A stretch of 64,000 bases of DNA, taken from CAWCUK01 sp963798775. GTDB lineage: Bacteria > Bacteroidota > Ignavibacteria > Ignavibacteriales > Ignavibacteriaceae. Positions 62,625 to 64,000 of the stretch are shown here, piece after piece (within the stretch, counting starts at the first letter, position 1; each line of letters opens with the position of its first letter). The position numbers were made by a program, and so were the translations under genes. The stretch is from positions 1,550,001 through 1,614,000 of the forward strand of contig CAWCUK010000001.1 of NCBI GenBank assembly GCA_963798775.1. The letters are read 5' to 3'. The notes beneath the pieces were generated by a model that did no database searches, had not been told where the DNA came from, and saw only the letters and a list, made by a program, of their open reading frames with translations.

Positions 62625-64000
62625 ATGTGCGGTATTTGTGGAGCCCTAGTTTTTGATAATTCAAATTTTGCGATAACAGAAAATTATGTTGTTAAAATGC
62701 GTGATACTATGATTCATCGCGGTCCGGATGACGCGGGATTATGGATTTCTCAAGATCGGAAAATCGGGCTTGGCCACAGAAGGCTTTCTATTATAGATCT
62801 TTCACCGAACGCGAAACAGCCTATGTGTAATGAAGACGGCACAATCTGGATTTCCTTCAACGGTGAAATTTATAATTATCAAGAAATTAAAAATGAATTG
62901 ATTAGCATCGGAAATTATAGTTGGAAAACTGATCACTCCGATACAGAAGTTATAATTCATGCATATGAAGAATGGGGAATCGATTGTATTCAAAAATTCA
63001 GAGGAATGTTTGCCTTTGCAATTTGGGACGGAAGAAAAAATGAACTTTGGCTGGTGCGGGATAGAATCGGAATAAAACCGCTTTATTACAGCGTTCATAA
63101 CGGTAGAATTACTTTTGCTTCGGAAATAAAAGCGCTTCTTACTGATCCCCGGCAAAAAAGAGAAATGGATGAAGTTTCTATTTATAATTATTTATCGTTT
63201 TTAACTACACCTCCTCCCGCCACTATGTTCAAAGGAATTAAAAAACTTGCGGGCGGAACATTACTTAGAATAAAACGAAACGGTATGATCTATGAAAAAA
63301 GATATTGGGACATGTATGATAATACCAATCCTTTAACCAATGTTTCAGACGACGAAATAGCAAAAAGCTTAATTGATGAACTTAGAACTTCGGTAAGAAT
63401 TCGTAAAGTTAGTGATGTGCCTTTCGGTGTTTTTCTTTCCGGCGGAATTGATTCTAGTACAAATGCCGCCCTCTTTTCCGAGGGAGAGGTAAATCCTATA
63501 AATACTTTTACCATTGGTTATAAGGGAGATTATAAATCCTACAAAAATGAAAATGCTTACGCGAAAATGATGGCTGATTTAGTCGGCGCGAATTATCATG
63601 AAGTTTTACTTGATGTTGATGATTTACTTAGATTTTTACCTAGAATGATTTATCTGCAGGATGAGCCGATCGCGGATCCTGTCTGCGTTCCTCTTTATTA
63701 TGTATCAAGATTGGCAAGAGTAAATGGAGTAATTGTTTGCCAAGTCGGGGAAGGTTCCGATGAACTTTTCTGGGGTTATCCTTACTGGAAAACAATGCTT
63801 GAACAACAGGAATCATATAACAAATATTCGGTGCCTACATTTCTAAAAAAAGCTTATATGACCGCGTTAAAACTAACCGAAAGAGACGAGAAAGGTAGAT
63901 ACGAAGGCGTTCGCAGAAGTATAAATAATCAACCTGTATTTTGGGGCGGGGCGGAAGCTTTTTTTGAAGCTCACAAAATGAAAATGCTTTCCGAAAGAAT
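62625..64000 (+). CDS. asnB: AsnB-type glutamine amidotransferase (3' end outside the window)
   Basis: A glutamine-dependent asparagine-synthetase-family enzyme, cut by the window end after 458 residues. The N-terminal Ntn-type glutaminase has catalytic Cys2 (MCGICG) and the RGPDD and FNGEIYNY motifs. The synthetase domain has the PP-loop SGGIDSS at residues 272-278, then GEGSDELF. In polysaccharide loci such enzymes often convert sugar uronic acids to amides (WbpS-like) rather than make asparagine; either is possible. Its start is a plain ATG after the acyltransferase gene. Confidence 0.93.
   Translation, partial: MCGICGALVFDNSNFAITENYVVKMRDTMIHRGPDDAGLWISQDRKIGLGHRRLSIIDLSPNAKQPMCNEDGTIWISFNGEIYNYQEIKNELISIGNYSWKTDHSDTEVIIHAYEEWGIDCIQKFRGMFAFAIWDGRKNELWLVRDRIGIKPLYYSVHNGRITFASEIKALLTDPRQKREMDEVSIYNYLSFLTTPPPATMFKGIKKLAGGTLLRIKRNGMIYEKRYWDMYDNTNPLTNVSDDEIAKSLIDELRTSVRIRKVSDVPFGVFLSGGIDSSTNAALFSEGEVNPINTFTIGYKGDYKSYKNENAYAKMMADLVGANYHEVLLDVDDLLRFLPRMIYLQDEPIADPVCVPLYYVSRLARVNGVIVCQVGEGSDELFWGYPYWKTMLEQQESYNKYSVPTFLKKAYMTALKLTERDEKGRYEGVRRSINNQPVFWGGAEAFFEAHKMKMLSER

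Noticed and set aside
1..64000. CRISPR array, tRNA or rRNA genes, insertion sequences or prophage genes
   Set aside because: No regularly spaced direct repeats, no cloverleaf-like or ribosomal segments, and no transposase or phage motifs were seen on reading through.

Overview
This window comes from an AT-rich, Gram-negative, motile bacterium. P- and L-ring genes (flgI, flgH), Wza/Wzc-type export and Wzx/Wzy-type genes all imply an outer membrane. The low GC, the gene-dense operons with 1-10 base spacing and the combination FliW-CsrA, FlhF-FlhG, a sigma-28 factor and a sigma-54 activator fit a flagellated member of the Ignavibacteria/Bacteroidota-Chlorobi lineage. That placement is inference from gene style, not from a phylogenetic marker. 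Almost everything reads on the + strand.

Region 1 (1-34505) is a nearly complete flagellar locus. It holds the MS ring (fliF, cut by the window edge), export ATPase complex (fliH, fliI, fliJ), a MotE-like protein, hook-length control and hook genes (fliK, flgD, a small flagellar operon protein, flgE), fliL, C-ring genes fliM and fliN, the export gate (fliO, fliP, fliQ, fliR, flhB, flhA), flhF and flhG, a sigma-28 factor, an HDOD protein, a degenerate kinase-like protein, rod and ring genes (flgF, flgG, flgA, flgH, flgI, flgJ), flgN, flgK and flgL, two stator pairs (motA/motB twice), and fliW-csrA. Not seen here: fliG (absent from its usual place between fliF and fliH), fliE, flgB, flgC, flagellin, fliD, fliS and the main chemotaxis genes.

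Region 2 (34552-44214) is a signalling block: a receiver protein with a lone histidine-helix domain, an unknown protein, a PAS histidine kinase, a soluble kinase with eight PAS domains, an NtrC-family sigma-54 activator, a CheW-like protein and a small helical protein. It sits between motility and polysaccharide genes and is a reasonable candidate for coordinating them.

Region 3 (44352-64000) is an exopolysaccharide or O-antigen locus: sugar aminotransferases, a Gfo/Idh/MocA dehydrogenase, left-handed beta-helix acyltransferases, a priming glycosyl-phosphotransferase, a Wza-like exporter, a Wzc-like co-polymerase/kinase, Wzx flippase, Wzy/ligase-like protein, two glycosyltransferases, an NTP-transferase, two epimerases and an AsnB-type amidotransferase cut by the window end. 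A KH-domain protein (KhpA) is embedded in it.

Five otherwise intact genes (flhA, flhF, flgA, first motA, multi-PAS kinase) are each split by one inserted or missing base in or beside a short homopolymer. The pattern points to consensus errors in the assembly more than to gene decay. The most unusual biology is a sigma-28 factor that appears to lack region 3, a kinase-like protein without its phospho-acceptor histidine or ATP-binding boxes, a hook-protein-like domain inside FlgL, a GC-rich structured-looking leader before flgE, and the missing fliG.
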